Source: Cephalotus follicularis
Taxonomy: Eukaryota > Streptophyta > Magnoliopsida > Oxalidales > Cephalotaceae
Assembly (NCBI GenBank): GCA_001972305.1
Contig: BDDD01000174.1
Span: forward strand, 117,308 to 181,307
Length of the DNA: 64,000 nt
Direction: 5' to 3'
Numbering within the stretch: position 1 is the stretch's first letter; each line of letters begins with the position of its first letter. The notes beneath the pieces are model-generated. The model made no database searches and was not told the origin of the DNA. It saw nothing but the letters and a program-made list of their open reading frames with translations. This document shows, piece after piece, positions 23,925-35,039 of the stretch. The translations under genes and the position numbers were made by a program.

Positions 23925-24960
23925 GAAATTCGACAGAACATGTGTCTGTGCAGGTGTCAAACTGAGCTTAGGCGTGGAAAGTAAAGGGACAAGTGTCATA
24001 GGCAAGCACCAGCTGCCATAACATGCAGAGATAACCCTTGCATGTGTTCTGCAATGACAGACCTGCACCTGCAACATTGAGAAGAGAAAAGAGTAAGAAA
24101 CATATGCATGTGAGAGAGGGGGGAAATGTGGGAAATGTTAGAGCAAATGATCTCTAGCGAATTCGTGGCTTATATCAATTGTTGAGAGGTGTGAAGGAGT
24201 GTTAGAAACACTGAACATTGAAGAGAATTGCTGGGAGTTTTGTTGGAACTTGCTTTGGAATGCATGTGATGGTGTAGAGCTCAAAGAAGGAAAAGGGAAG
24301 CTTGAACATCTCCTGGTAAGTTCCATTCGAATTCTCCGTGTAGTAGTAATCTGATAGTACGGTATCTAGGAATGCTTAACCTTCTGTTACATGGATATGA
24401 TTAGCATTTCTAGGATAGAATAGTATGGAAATCAAAATGGAATGTAACTTGGCTAAAGTAAATGGAAGTTAATCTCTAAATTGATTGAAGGTTGTTGTTA
24501 AGTATCATAAGCTACTGATTTACTTATGAATATACCTACACATCTACTGTTCACTAAGAGACTATGAATTGAGATAGTTAGACATGCATGAGAATATGGG
24601 AAAGGGAGCTAGATTAAGCTTAATGAACTAATGACCAAATCTACTATTGATTGGAGTTGTCATAAGGATGTTGAACATTCTGTAACTGATGCATGTATCC
24701 ATAACCTGCATGCATAGATCGAATTGCTGAGATTAAAGAATTGATTGGTGAAAGCTTTGGAAAAAGGCTTGGAACTTTAAAGAGAAAGATCGCTCAATTG
24801 ATCTTGGGATAGCAAATTGAGGTAGGGGTAATGAATGTTATGGAAGATATAGTATGCATATAGTGTATGTCCACTTTCTGCATTAATTACATGTGTTTAA
24901 ATTGATTGGAACTGAAATTGCATTGCATATACACTGTTCTGCCTGCATTTCTGGGCAAAA

Positions 24961-25075
24961 ACAGTCGACTGTCATTGAAAACAGTCGACTGCATAGTTGA
25001 TCCAGTCGACTGTCAAACCCCACAAGTCGACTACATAACCCAGTAGCCGACTGGTTCTTGAGAACAGCCGACTGT
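24961..25075. repeat. TCGA-palindrome cluster 2 (CAGTCGACTG type) in solo LTR S
   Basis: Six units of the form ACAGTCGACTG (some decayed to AGCCGACTG or AGTCGACTAC) lie about 1.29-1.40 kb from the LTR start. Confidence 0.9.
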
Positions 25076-26033
25076 GCTGGGGAAATTTTCTGGTATAAGT
25101 TCGTTAAGGCCTCCAATTGAAATGTAATTAGCTTGGCCTTCACATGGATGATTAGAACAATCAATCCTGGCCTTATATACAGTTACATTCTAATATTGAA
25201 CAACATACGCACTTAATTGTGCAAATTGCATATGAATGACTATGAGATATTGATCCGTTGTGATTCCTTGAATTACTTCTGCCATTTGTTAATGTTGCTG
25301 TTGAAATGTCACTACTGTATATGCTACCATTAGCCTAGTATATACTATTTTGGTGTCACTAACACCACCACCACTTGTATTTCAACAATTGAAACCAATA
25401 TGGGCTATGTACCCAAATTATGATATGCATTTTCGTTCACAAATGAAAACCTAATGATTTTCCTCCTATGAGAGGTACTAAATGTTTGTTCTCCAAAAGA
25501 GGACCACTATTGAATAGAGATCGTTTTCCTCCGAAGAGATGTACGATAAATGACTTGTTATACGTTTCTACAGAAACCACTTCTATATTGCATATTGCTG
25601 ATATATGTAATATTATTATTGAATTGATTGAATTGTTTGTCTATGTTACCGTCGTAGTTAGTGATGGAGGATATCACTGATTATGGATGTGATCCTGGGT
25701 GCCAGGAGTTGGCCAGAGTATCACCCAACGTATCTGCCTTGCAGATTTTATTTGTTACACTACCCGCCAATGCCGGTAGTAAATGTTACCTACCTATCAT
25801 CCTCGGAGTGAGGGTGATTGTTAGGTGGTGAACCATTGGTGCTAGGAGGTAGCGATCGGTGACACCCAAAACATAGTTGAATTGATTGTACCCTTGTGCG
25901 GTATTCTTGCATATGGATTGTTTATGGCCACTTGGCATGATTGCTTATATATTGACTCATTCAAATGTCATTTTGATATAAACTGTCATACATATTGCAT
26001 TTATATATTCCTTAGCATGCATTATCTTCCTAC

Positions 26034-26058
26034 TTAGCCAAGTGAGGACAACGGCTAA
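26034..26058. repeat. Conserved LTR hairpin TTAGCC ... GGCTAA in solo LTR S
   Basis: A perfect 6-bp stem with a 13-nt loop, followed by CCCCCCTACAGTTTCAG, lies about 370 bp before the LTR end. The same stem is present in the C and F LTRs and, slightly decayed, in B. Confidence 0.7.
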
Positions 26059-26402
26059 CCCCCCTACAGTTTCAGATTAGTGAAGAATGGGAGCTGCGGC
26101 GGAAGCTTGGAGAGCTTCTACTTTTATCGCTTTAAGGTTGTTATTTCTTTGATGTATTGTAATGCCATGAACGTATCATACCTCGTTTATGTTGTTTTCC
26201 TTATTTTAAGGATAATGTTGAATTGTACCCGCACGTAGTATGGGATGCGTGCGGATGGCTTGTAATTTTTTTATATATTCCGGCTTATTGACTGCTTCCG
26301 CATATTGTTATTTTACTTAATGAATTGCTGGAATGTATGTTTAATACTGATACCACCATATATGTTGTCTTATGGTAAGTGAACGAAAAAAAACGTGTGA
26401 CA

Positions 26403-27719
26403 GATCTGGTTGGGTGGTCGGTTGTGTGTGCCAGCTGATACTGCTATCAGAGATGCTGTTTTGTCAGAGGCGCACAGTTCTCCGTTCTCTATACATCCAG
26501 GTTCTACAAAAATGCATAGGGACTTGAAGAGAAACTTCTGGTGGGATGGAATGAAGAGGGATGTAGCCGAGTATGTTGGGAGGTGTTTGGCCTGTCAGCA
26601 GGTTAAGATTGAGAACCAATGAGCCAGTGGTTTGTTACAGCCCTTGGAAGTTCCAGTTTGGAAATGGGAGAGCGTAGCTATGGACTTTGTTACAGGATTG
26701 CCAAGGACGTTCAAGAGGAATGATACCATTTGGGTAGTGGTGGATCGTTTGACTAAATCGGCACATTTCTTGGCTATCCGGGAGGACTTTTCTGTAGATC
26801 GGTTGGTGGAGGTTTTCCAGCGAGAGATTGTGAGACTACACGAGACACATGTATCCATTATTTCGGATAGGGGTCCTCGTTTCACGTCTAGATTTTGGAA
26901 GGGATTCCAGAAGGCTTGGGGAACACGGCTCAATTGCAGTATAGCTTTCCACCCACAGACAGATGGGCAGTCGGAGAGGACCATCCAGACTTTAGAGGAC
27001 ATGCTGAGGTCTTGTGTATTAGAGTGGATTGGAAACTGGGATGAGTATTTGAGCTTGGTGGAGTTTGCATACAATAATAGTTGGCATGCTAGCATTCGGA
27101 TGGCTCCGTTTGAGGCTTTGTATGGGAGAAAATGTCGATCTCTGACATGTTGGGATGAGGTTGGAGAGAGAGTCTCGAAGGACCTGAGCTAGTTCAGATC
27201 ACTACGGAGAAAGTGACTGTAGCTAGGGAAAGACTGAAAGCAGCTCAATCCCGACAGAAGAGTTATGCAGACAAACATCGGAGGGAATTGGAGTTTAGAG
27301 TTGGTGAACATGTGTTTCTGAAAGTTTCACCATGGAAAGGAGTTCGAAGGTTCGGGCTGAAGGGAAAGTTGAGTCCACGATTTATCGGACCATTCAAAGT
27401 TTTGGAAAAGGTTTGAGCGGTTGCTTACCGGTTAGCTTTGCCTCCACAGTTATCTCATGTCCATAACGTGTTCCATGTGTCTAGGTTGAGGGGTTACCAG
27501 TACCATCCTTTGCACGTGGTTCACTATCCTTTTGATAGCATTCGTGAGGACTTGTCTTGCGATGAGGAGGTTGAGGCTATTCTGGATTGACAGGAGAGGG
27601 TTACTCGTAGTAACACCACCTCTTTTGTAAAGGTCTTGTGGAAGAATCATCCCGAAACCGAAGCTACTTGGGAGTTGGAGGAACATATTCGGGAAGAATA
27701 TCCTCGCCTGTTTGAATAA
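26403..27719 (+). pseudogene. pol: Chromovirus D integrase with chromodomain
   Basis: Right of the solo LTR the D frame resumes with the integrase zinc finger (H, H, C, C in HSSPFSIHPGSTKMHRDLK ... YVGRCLACQ). The DDE core has D in MDFVTGLP, D in ISDRGPRFTS and E in DGQSERTIQTLED. The GPY/F-like block KGKLSPRFIGPFKVLEKV precedes a chromodomain (VKVLWKNHPETEATWELEE, HIREEYPRLFE). TGA stops at about 26621 and 27414, a frameshift near 27190 and a further stop before the chromodomain break it. The integrase would insert the cDNA, and in chromoviruses the chromodomain biases insertion to heterochromatin (known for the family). The TAA after RLFE is near 27718. Confidence 0.87.
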
Positions 27720-27749
27720 GGTATGTGTATGGATATGATTTCAGGACGA
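27720..27749 (+). other. D pol end to 3' LTR junction, polypurine tract missing
   Basis: The sequence passes from GATTTCAGGACGA straight into the LTR. The G-rich tract that sits between the equivalent GGGACGA sequence and the 3' LTR in element C (51892-51904) is absent here. Confidence 0.55.
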
Positions 27750-27874
27750 TGTAATATCCCGTTTCTATGTGTATATGTTTTATCGTTGGGTGTATACCTT
27801 TTGTTTTGTTATGTGCTATGTGTTGTGAACCTTTTGATTTCTTTTTGAATTTCTTTTATTTTGATTTCTGGGCA

Positions 27875-28013
27875 CAAAGCGCCGACGCTCTTATTAGAAC
27901 CGCCGACGCTTTGGGTGCTGTGAGACACGTTGACGCCAAAACGCGTGACTTTGACGCGTTTTCCATTTAAGTGTTTAACCGTCGACGCTTTTTGAGAAAC
28001 TGTCGACGCTTTG
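27875..28013. repeat. TCGA-palindrome cluster 1 in D 3' LTR
   Basis: AAAGCGCCGACGCT, CCGCCGACGCTTTGG, CACGTTGACGCC, ACCGTCGACGCTTT and ACTGTCGACGCTTTGG lie 126-264 bp from the LTR start. Confidence 0.9.
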
Positions 28014-28756
28014 GTTGTCTTCCTTAATTGTTTTGGACGGTGACAGTGTTTTTGGAATGTTGGATTCTTTCCTTCTTTTGGCTATTCGATTTCCTTATGT
28101 ATCTGATGCGTTTTGGTTTTTTTGGTAATGTCTTAAAACACCGATTTTGCCATTAAACACACTGATTGTGCATTAAGCAGACAAATTGTTTTTAAAATTC
28201 AAACTCATCTCTGCATTTCTTACAACCCAACACAACAACTTGAGCACATTTTCTCTGCAGCGTCTTGACGTCTTCTGAAGGTATTTTCTAAACAAAAGTT
28301 ATAGTTTTGACTATGTGGTTTCAATTTCAATCATTGATTTGTACTAAAACTGGTTAGAATTTATCTTTGAGCATGTTTTTAGAGGCCTGTTGAAATAGAT
28401 TTCTGCTGTTTGAATTCAATATGCATTTCTTATTCTTAGATGTTTTAATTAATACACCGGTGTTTAAAGCAACGAATTTGTGTTATAAGTATATGTATGT
28501 CACTGATTTTAGGATTTGTGCACAGAAAAATCGGATTGTAGTTATGTTTGCATAAACTGTTTATATATCCGAAAATTTCAATTCAAAATGTGTTTTATAC
28601 TTTACATGAAATCATAGGTTTATTTTGGTGTTTTTGAACTGGTATAACATGTCACAGAGCCTGCATGTTGTTATTTATGTTCATTGTTTATGAAAAATTG
28701 GATTTACTTATGGTTTGCAACTGATTTTCTGCAACTGGTATTCTGTGTTCGCCGCA

Positions 28757-28967
28757 AACCGTCGACGCTTGTCTTTTAAGCGTCGCCGCTTTGTACTGTT
28801 TTATCCTGTGTTTAGTCGACGCTTTGGATCTTTGTTAGATGTATGAGTCGACACTTTCCTTTGTTAAATTTCAAGTTTTTGTCGACGTTTAGTGCTGCAC
28901 TTTGGTCCTTTTTGTTAACACTCTTCCCTAAAGCGCCAACGCTTAGTAATAAAACGTTGACGCTTTG
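28757..28967. repeat. TCGA-palindrome cluster 2 in D 3' LTR
   Basis: ACCGTCGACGCTT, AAGCGTCGCCGCTTTG, TAGTCGACGCTTTGG, GCGCCAACGCTTAG and ACGTTGACGCTTTGG lie about 1.01-1.22 kb from the LTR start. Confidence 0.9.
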
Positions 28968-29985
28968 GACGCATTCTGTGACGTTCTGGCAAGTTGTTTA
29001 ACATCGGTTTGATTATATTTTTTCGGTTTGGTTGATTTGCCTAGGTTCAATTATTTCTGTGGTAAACGTTAGGAGGTTCCAAGTGTGCTTTTGATTTGTT
29101 TTGGTTTGTTTAGACTTTGCCGACTAAGGTACGAATTCTTCGATTCTTGGATATTCCCTCGGTTAAAATTAAATAAAGTCAATATTTACTGATACATCGT
29201 TCTTGAACGGATTTATGATATTATGATTATGCTCCTGGTTTTATTCGGAATAAAATTCATATTTTGATACGGATATTCTCGTTTTGATAATAATCTTATT
29301 GAAATGAATTTTAATGTTGTTACATCAGATATTGATTTCGATATGCATGATTTTCACTATTGAAAATATATTATATAAACATGGGTTACACTTTCGAAGT
29401 ATGTTAACTTCAGAGATATTTAAGATTTTGTTTTCAGATAAGATTAGAAATTGTTTAGAAATTTATTAAAATTGTTTTGGATTAAAACAATATTTTAGCA
29501 TAATAACATACAGAGAAAAACCCTACCTATGAGATATCATAGACATGTTCTTTGGCACAGAGGACATTACACCTATTGTGGCGGTGTGATCGGTGTACGA
29601 CGTCTCTTTTAAATATGTATCCTGAGGGTATGATATTGATCCTTTTGAGGCGTATGAGTATACTCTAGTTAATGTCAGAATTCAGAAATTTGGTATTGGG
29701 ATTGTTTGTGTAGTGTCGTACACGACTTTTCCGTCAGAGCATGTCGGCCTCGCGAACCCCTTGCACCTATATATGTATGTATGTCAGAATTCTCTGTAAT
29801 GGAATTATGAAATCAGATAATGTTTTGAATTATGATGTTTTTCGTAAAGTTATGATGATTTTATAACAGCTCAATTTTAAATATTCCGCTTTACACTTTA
29901 AAGAATATTTACTATGTTGCTTTACTGAAATTTTAAAGTTCAAGATATTTTGCTTACAATTTATTGTTTTACTTCTTTATCCGTA

Positions 29986-30000
29986 CTGAGGTTTGCTCAG
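29986..30000. repeat. LTR hairpin CTGAG-GTTTG-CTCAG in D 3' LTR
   Basis: Perfect 5-bp stem and 5-nt loop about 370 bp before the LTR end. The A LTR has the same element with one stem mismatch (CTAAG) at about 57992-58006. Confidence 0.6.
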
Positions 30001-30367
30001 CCGCGTTTTTATTTCTATGCGACAGGTTTTCAGAAGGATGGGGGAAACGTGTGATGAGGGTTACCATTTTGTCAGAGGATCATCTAGGAGTTGGTCCATT
30101 GTGTTTTCAGTAGTGTCGATCGTGTTTGAGACAACATCAGAGTAGTTTTCCCTAAAACAATTTGACTATTTCAGATTAATGTTTTTGTTCTGGTTATGTT
30201 CAGTTTATGACTTATTGAAACTTTCAGACTCTGCTTTATATCAGTTTGTTATAAGATATATTTTCAGACCACCACATCCGTCTCGCATCAGTTTATTGTT
30301 GAGATATTCTGTTATATTTAGTTTGGTATTATGACCTGTAAGGGCTCCCACCATCGGGGGTGTTACA

Positions 30368-31142
30368 TGTACAGTCCTGTAACCCATGACCTCGTTGATG
30401 GATTTCAACGGAGCTGTTACTTGTGGTTGCCGAGGTGGTTCCGGCTATGGAAATGTATGAGTATGATGTGTGCATGAATGTGTGAGTATGATGTGTGTAT
30501 GTGTGGATTTGTGCATGTGATTGATACAGTACCAGTAGTCCTCTGATCTTTGTGATCCTCGAAGTCCTGATCATTTTGTTGATCCTCGGATCCTTGTCAT
30601 ATTTTTTATAACTTGTTGTTATTGCTTTCCTTGAGGTCTGTCATTGAGTTTTGTAGCTCTGACATCTCCTCAGACTCTTTATTGTTATTGATATTTGTGT
30701 ACATATTCACCTCTGCTTTATCCTTGTTGAACAGTGGATATGTGGTGTCCTCGTCCCAGTTGGGGCATGGCACGTTTGATGTGTTCTTAGCACTCAATGG
30801 TTGTGGGTTATTCGGGAATTTCTTTGATCTTACTCACTAGTTAGTTGGACTGATCCCCTCTCAGTTTTATGTGTAGAGGAAGCAGGGTTGCAGTGTTCTT
30901 GTGATCCATAAAGAGAAAGCGTGTTGGAAGAGGAAGACGTCTGATGCAAGCAACTTAGGATGGCTCCTTGGCCATGCCCGACCTTCATGCATTTTGGGGC
31001 ATTCTTTGGGCCATGCCCGACCTTCATCATTTATGGTTTACATGATGCTTTTACATGTTTATATATATCATGTAATGTTCCTCTGATGGATGTGATATTT
31101 TTCTCTAAGTGTGTAGAAGCCGAGATGACAAGTGTGTGCTAA
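30368..31142. other. Unassigned stretch between D and the integrase scrap
   Basis: I recognise no gene. It has a TGTG/TATG-rich stretch near 30470-30530, and a minus-strand open frame at 30606-30797 (63 aa, with NVPCPNWDEDTTYPLFNKDK and an acidic tail) that I cannot assign. The phrase GGCCATGCCCGACCTTCAT is duplicated at 30971 and 31010. Confidence 0.3.
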
Positions 31143-31435
31143 CTTCTTGATAGAATATGTCATATTTATCGAAAGAAAGTGAGCAGACTTGGTGAGTTTG
31201 TCCACAACAACCCACATTGCGTCATGGAGATTCTGTGATATCGGCAATCCAGAGACAAAATCCATGGCTACATGTTCCCACTTCCATTCTACTACTGGTA
31301 AAGACTGTAACAATCCGACAGTTTCTGATGTTCTTCCTTGACCCTCTGACAAGTCAAGCACCTTGCCACGAATTCAGCAATATCTCTCTTCATTCCACTC
31401 CACCAGTAGTTTCTCTTCATATCATGCCACATCTT
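31143..31435 (-). pseudogene. pol: Ty3/gypsy integrase scrap, minus strand
   Basis: The minus strand reads KMWHDMKRNYWWSGMKRDIA, then FVARCLTCQRVKEEHQ (zinc-finger end), a frameshift, then LPVVEWKWEHVAMDFVSGLP and WVVVDKLTKSAHFLSI, which ends around 31143. This is the HHCC end and the first DDE aspartate region of a chromovirus integrase. It is split off at 31435/31436 by the end of the B 3' LTR; its other half is not visible because the far end of B is truncated. Confidence 0.8.
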
Positions 31436-31821
31436 TGTCACACCCTGTGTCCATAAACAACAGTTATTGTGGCAATTTAACATAATATCCGGCTTATGCA
31501 ATTTACGGGAAATTTTTAAACTTTCCAGACATATCAACAGTGCGGGAGCATTTAATGATAAGCCGAATCTAAACACGTATCGCGCATCCCATACTACATG
31601 ATACAAACATTTAACAATAGTATAATAATCACATTGTAAATTGCCCACAACGGAGCGTGATCAATATCCAGCACAACAACCATCAGTACATAAATCCAAA
31701 ACAGTAATCCATATATTACAACAGTTCTTTTAACAAAAGAAGTACAAGTCCAACTCTGCGTCAGTTCCCCACCTTGCTTGAACGGCGTCAAGTCCACTAC
31801 ATCAATCTGAAATTGATAGGG

Positions 31822-31843
31822 TTAGCCGAATCCACTTGCTAAG
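31822..31843. repeat. Conserved LTR hairpin in B 3' LTR
   Basis: On the minus strand it reads TTAGC, an 11-nt loop, GCTAA, then CCCTATCAATTTCAG, about 386 bp before the LTR end. In the 5' LTR copy (near 38788-38805) one arm is changed to GGCTTT. Confidence 0.6.
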
Positions 31844-32099
31844 TAGAGAAAACATAAAAGTACTTTGGGGACAGCGATAACAGATGTCATGAAATGAATG
31901 CATTCATGATGCATGCACAAATATACATATACATATATATGTATCTAACAATAGGCAAACAACCATGCCACAAAACCATATGCTAATTGGCCGAGGCGAG
32001 GAGGGCACGAGGGCTGACTGTCCAAGGCTAGGAACAACATCCCACAACAACGGCCCCGAGATAGGAAAACTGGCGGGCAAATCATCTCATGGTACTGGG

Positions 32100-32330
32100 G
32101 TCAATCCAGAAATACATTTTCAAGTATTTATATGCAATAACGCATGGAATATAACAAAATACATTTCAAGTAGCTATATATAATAACGCTCGAAATACCA
32201 CATTTATTCAAAATGTATAATCCAAAATCAATTTCAAGTTGCTATATGTAATAACGCTTCAAATACACTTATATATATTTATTGAATATACATAAAACAA
32301 ATCCTTTTCAAGTAATTTATATGCCATAAA
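32100..32330. repeat. Degenerate ~55-bp tandem repeat in B 3' LTR
   Basis: Three to four copies of a unit with TTTCAAGTAGCTATATATAA, TAACGCTCGAAATAC and an AT-rich spacer. It is present also in the truncated 5' LTR at about 39090-39300. Confidence 0.65.
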
Positions 32331-32417
32331 GTACTTGCCATGCATATTTACTCAAATATGCAACAATTCATAGCCATATGCAAGCAACCATATGCTCAAA
32401 ATGTAGACAAACCCTTT

Positions 32418-32790
32418 TGGCGTCAACGTATACCCCATACGTGTGAATGTGTAAGTAGTTCTGTTAGGCGTTAACACCTATACTAGGGGTCAACGTGTAT
32501 GGCAACCCACTCAGGCGCCAACACGTGCTCTAGGTGTCAGTACGTGCAACAGCTCCTTTAGGCGTCAACGTCTTCCCTAGGCGGCAACGTGCATGGCAAC
32601 CCACTCAGGTGCCAACATTCTCTGTAGGTGTCAACGTTAACAACGCACAGTGTCTTGCATACACTTAGGCATTAACGTGATCGTTTGGTGTCGACATCTT
32701 AAGGTAAGGAACCTTAAGCGCCAACGCGTCGTGCGTTCCTTTCCTCATGTGACAGGTCATGGCATCAACGCACACCCATGGCGTTGACGT
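32418..32790. repeat. Palindrome cluster (GCGTCAACG type) in B 3' LTR, distal
   Basis: Many units of GGCGTCAACGT, GGCGTTAACGCC, GGTGTCGACATC and GCGTTGACGTC, about 0.94-1.31 kb from the LTR start. Most cores are TCAA or TTGA, the CpG-decayed forms of TCGA. Confidence 0.85.
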
Positions 32791-33399
32791 CTGTGAGACC
32801 AAAACAACGTCTCTTTCGTTGCAACTGTAACCATGTCTCAAAACAATGGTTCCAAACAACAACACATGCATTATTCAATTCATATTCACTCAAACAACTC
32901 TTATTATAACTGAACTCAAAATACAGTTATGTTATCCCTACCTCTGATTCCAAGTTAGGAATCGAAGTCCACCCATTCAGGCTTTACCGACCAGTAGCTT
33001 CCAAGCTCCCAAGTTTGACGGAATAGCTCCACGGTCAAGCTTGGCTCCAATCTTGGTTCGAGCCTCCAAGCTTCCAGGTCCAACAATGGAGACACACTCT
33101 CTCCTTCTCCCTTTTCTCTACTGTTTCTCACGGTTTCTCTCCTTCTTTCACGGCATAGGCAGAAGATGGTGAAGGTGAGAGATGTGTGTTTTTATGGAGA
33201 TTTCCTCTCCTTCTCTTCCTCACCCGCAGTCTAGGCGACACGGGTTCTCTCTCTCCTTCTTCTCTCTGCCGATGTGACGGCCATCAATCACTTCCATCTC
33301 TCATTCTGTCATGGCAGAGCATGGGGAAGAGTTAAAGTGTCTTTCCCATGTCCTTCACGCGTCTTATGTCAGTGTCTTGTTTCACTCCATAGATAGACT

Positions 33400-33565
33400 T
33401 TGGCGTCAACGTCTACGATACGCGTCGATGCGTTGACTCTTTCCTCTATCGCTAACAGGCTCCACGAACCGCGTTAACGCCTACCTTCTTATTCTTCCAA
33501 TCGATGGCATTGAGGCCTTAAGGCAAGGAGCCTTAAGTGTCACATTATCTCTTGGCGTTGACGCG
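33400..33565. repeat. Palindrome cluster (GCGTCAACG type) in B 3' LTR, proximal
   Basis: GGCGTCAACGTC, GCGTCGATGCG, CGCGTTAACGCC and GGCGTTGACGCG lie about 165-330 bp from the LTR start. Confidence 0.85.
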
Positions 33566-33730
33566 CAAGCGTCACTTTTCCTTTATTTTTCCCAACTCAA
33601 CAACATTTCTTCAACGCCCTTTATTGAAACTCAAAACAAGAAGTTGGAAATCCATAATTATCATTAATTCATCATGGAAAATACAAAGGAATTTACATTA
33701 ATATATTAAACAAAAATTCCGGGCATTACA

Positions 33731-33775
33731 TTCACTCTGATTTCAAGGAAATTCAATCTCGAATTTATAGCATCC
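33731..33775 (-). other. B pol end to 3' LTR junction with decayed polypurine tract
   Basis: On the minus strand the integrase stop is followed by about 45 bp ending in GAAATCAGAGTGAA directly before TGTAATGCCC. This is purine-rich but lacks the G run seen in element C. Confidence 0.5.
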
Positions 33776-35039
33776 CTAAAACAAATGGGGGTGATGTTCC
33801 CTCATCTCCTCTTCACGCTCCCATGTCCCTTCATCAGGGTGATGGAACTGCCATTGAACCTTTACCATAAGGATGGTGCGGTTCCTCAACACTTGAGTCT
33901 TCCAATCCAGAATCCTTACAGGCAACTCGTCACAAGAAATGTCATCTGGAACTGCTACCGAATCATAATCCAAGATGTGTGATGGATCCCGGATGTAACC
34001 TTGTAGCATAGATTATGAAAAACATCATGTACTCCGGATAATGCAGGAGGCAAGGCAAGCTGGTATGCTACCTCCCCAACCCTCTCAAGAATCTGAAAAG
34101 GACCAATATAGCGTGGAGCTAACTTGCCCTTTTTCCCAAACCTCTGAACGCCCTTCCAAGGAGACACTTTCAAAAACACATGATCACCGACATCAAAAGT
34201 TAAAGGCCTCCTTCTAACATTGTCGACATAACTCTTCTGCCGACTCTGAGCTGCAAGCAGCCTCTCTTTAATCATCTTGACCCTCTCTGTAGTCTCCTTG
34301 ACCAGATCAGATCCAAGTATCGGTCGGTCCCCAACCTCATCCCAACAAATAGGTGACCTGCACTTCCGTCCATACAGAGCCTCGTACGGAGCCATGCCAA
34401 TACTCAAGTGATAACTGTTATTGTACGAGAACTCAATCAAGGGAATATGATCCTCCCAAGTACCAGCAAAGTCAATAACACAGGCGTGGAGCATTTCCTC
34501 CAAAGTCTAGATAGTGCGCTCTAACTGCCCATCTGTCTGAGGATGGAAAGCTGTGCTAAAGTTCAGCTTCGTCCCACAAGCTGTCTGAAATGTCTTCCAA
34601 AAGTTGGAAGTAAAGATCGAATCCCGATCACATACGATACTAACAGGAACACCATGCAGTCTCACATTCTCCTTAATATACAGTCGAGCAAACTTGCTCG
34701 CTGAATCAGTAACATGTGAGGCAAAAAGTGAGCTGATTTCGTCAGTCTACCAACAACGACCCACACCGCATTGTGACGATTCCGTGTGAACGGAAAACCA
34801 GAAACAAAATCCATAGTCACGTGTTCCCATTTCCACTCCGCCACTGGCAATGGCTGCAACAACCCCGCCGGTCTCTGATCTTCGGCCTTGACCTTCTGGC
34901 AAGTCAAGCACTTAGCGATATACTCAGCAATCTCTCGCTTCATACTAGGCCACCAATAATTCTGCTTCATCTCGATACATTTTGGTGCTACCATGATGGA
35001 TACTGTTCCGTGATTTGTGAGCTTCATAATACAACTCAC
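33776..35039 (-). pseudogene. pol: Chromovirus B integrase and chromodomain, frameshifted
   Basis: Three overlapping minus-strand segments cover the integrase. First the zinc finger and start of the catalytic core ([55 protein letters not shown]). Then the core end with the glutamate region (EEMLHACVIDFAGTWEDH, IEFSYNNSYHLSI, YGRKCRSPICWDEV) and GPY/F block (GKLAPRYIGPFQILERVG). Last a chromodomain (LRNRTILMVKVQWQFHHPDE, GTWEREEEMREHHPHLF). Stops and frameshifts near 34504, 34660 and 34000 separate them. This is the integrase plus chromodomain order of a chromovirus. Confidence 0.87.

Larger units (their letters stand above)
23671..26402 (+). mobile_element. Solo LTR S (TGTGACAACC ... GTGTGACA) inside D pol
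   Basis: A 2.73-kb insertion with TG...CA ends splits the RNase H-integrase linker of D between DDHGVI and WLGGRLCVP-type codons. Flanks are GATAT on the left and GATCT on the right, a 5-bp target duplication with one change. Its right end (TGTGACA), the TTAGCC...GGCTAA hairpin at 26034 and the following CTACAGTTTCAG resemble the B and C LTRs, so it belongs to that wider group. There is no internal domain; it presumably arose by LTR-LTR recombination. Confidence 0.85.
27750..30367 (+). mobile_element. Chromovirus D 3' LTR (complete, 2618 bp)
   Basis: It starts TGTAATATCCCG and ends GGGGGTGTTACA, following D pol on the same strand. It has the two palindrome clusters, and a CTGAG-GTTTG-CTCAG hairpin at 29986-30000. 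It is closely similar to the A LTR on the other strand (57641-60285, 2645 bp), which ends with the same GGGCTCCCACC and GTGTTACA. No coding sequence. Confidence 0.88.
31436..33730 (-). mobile_element. Chromovirus B 3' LTR (2295 bp)
   Basis: On the minus strand it starts TGTAATGCCCGG (33730) and ends GGTGTGACA (31436). It follows the B pol genes. It contains two palindrome clusters with GCGTCAACG-type cores, a degenerate tandem of AAGTAGCTATATATAATAAC units (about 32100-32330), and the TTAGC...GCTAA hairpin near 31822-31843. Its left part is matched by 38409-39521. Confidence 0.85.

Noticed and set aside
30606-30797. Integrated pararetrovirus (caulimovirid) fragment
   Set aside because: The short acidic frame has no zinc knuckle, protease or polymerase motif that would support it.
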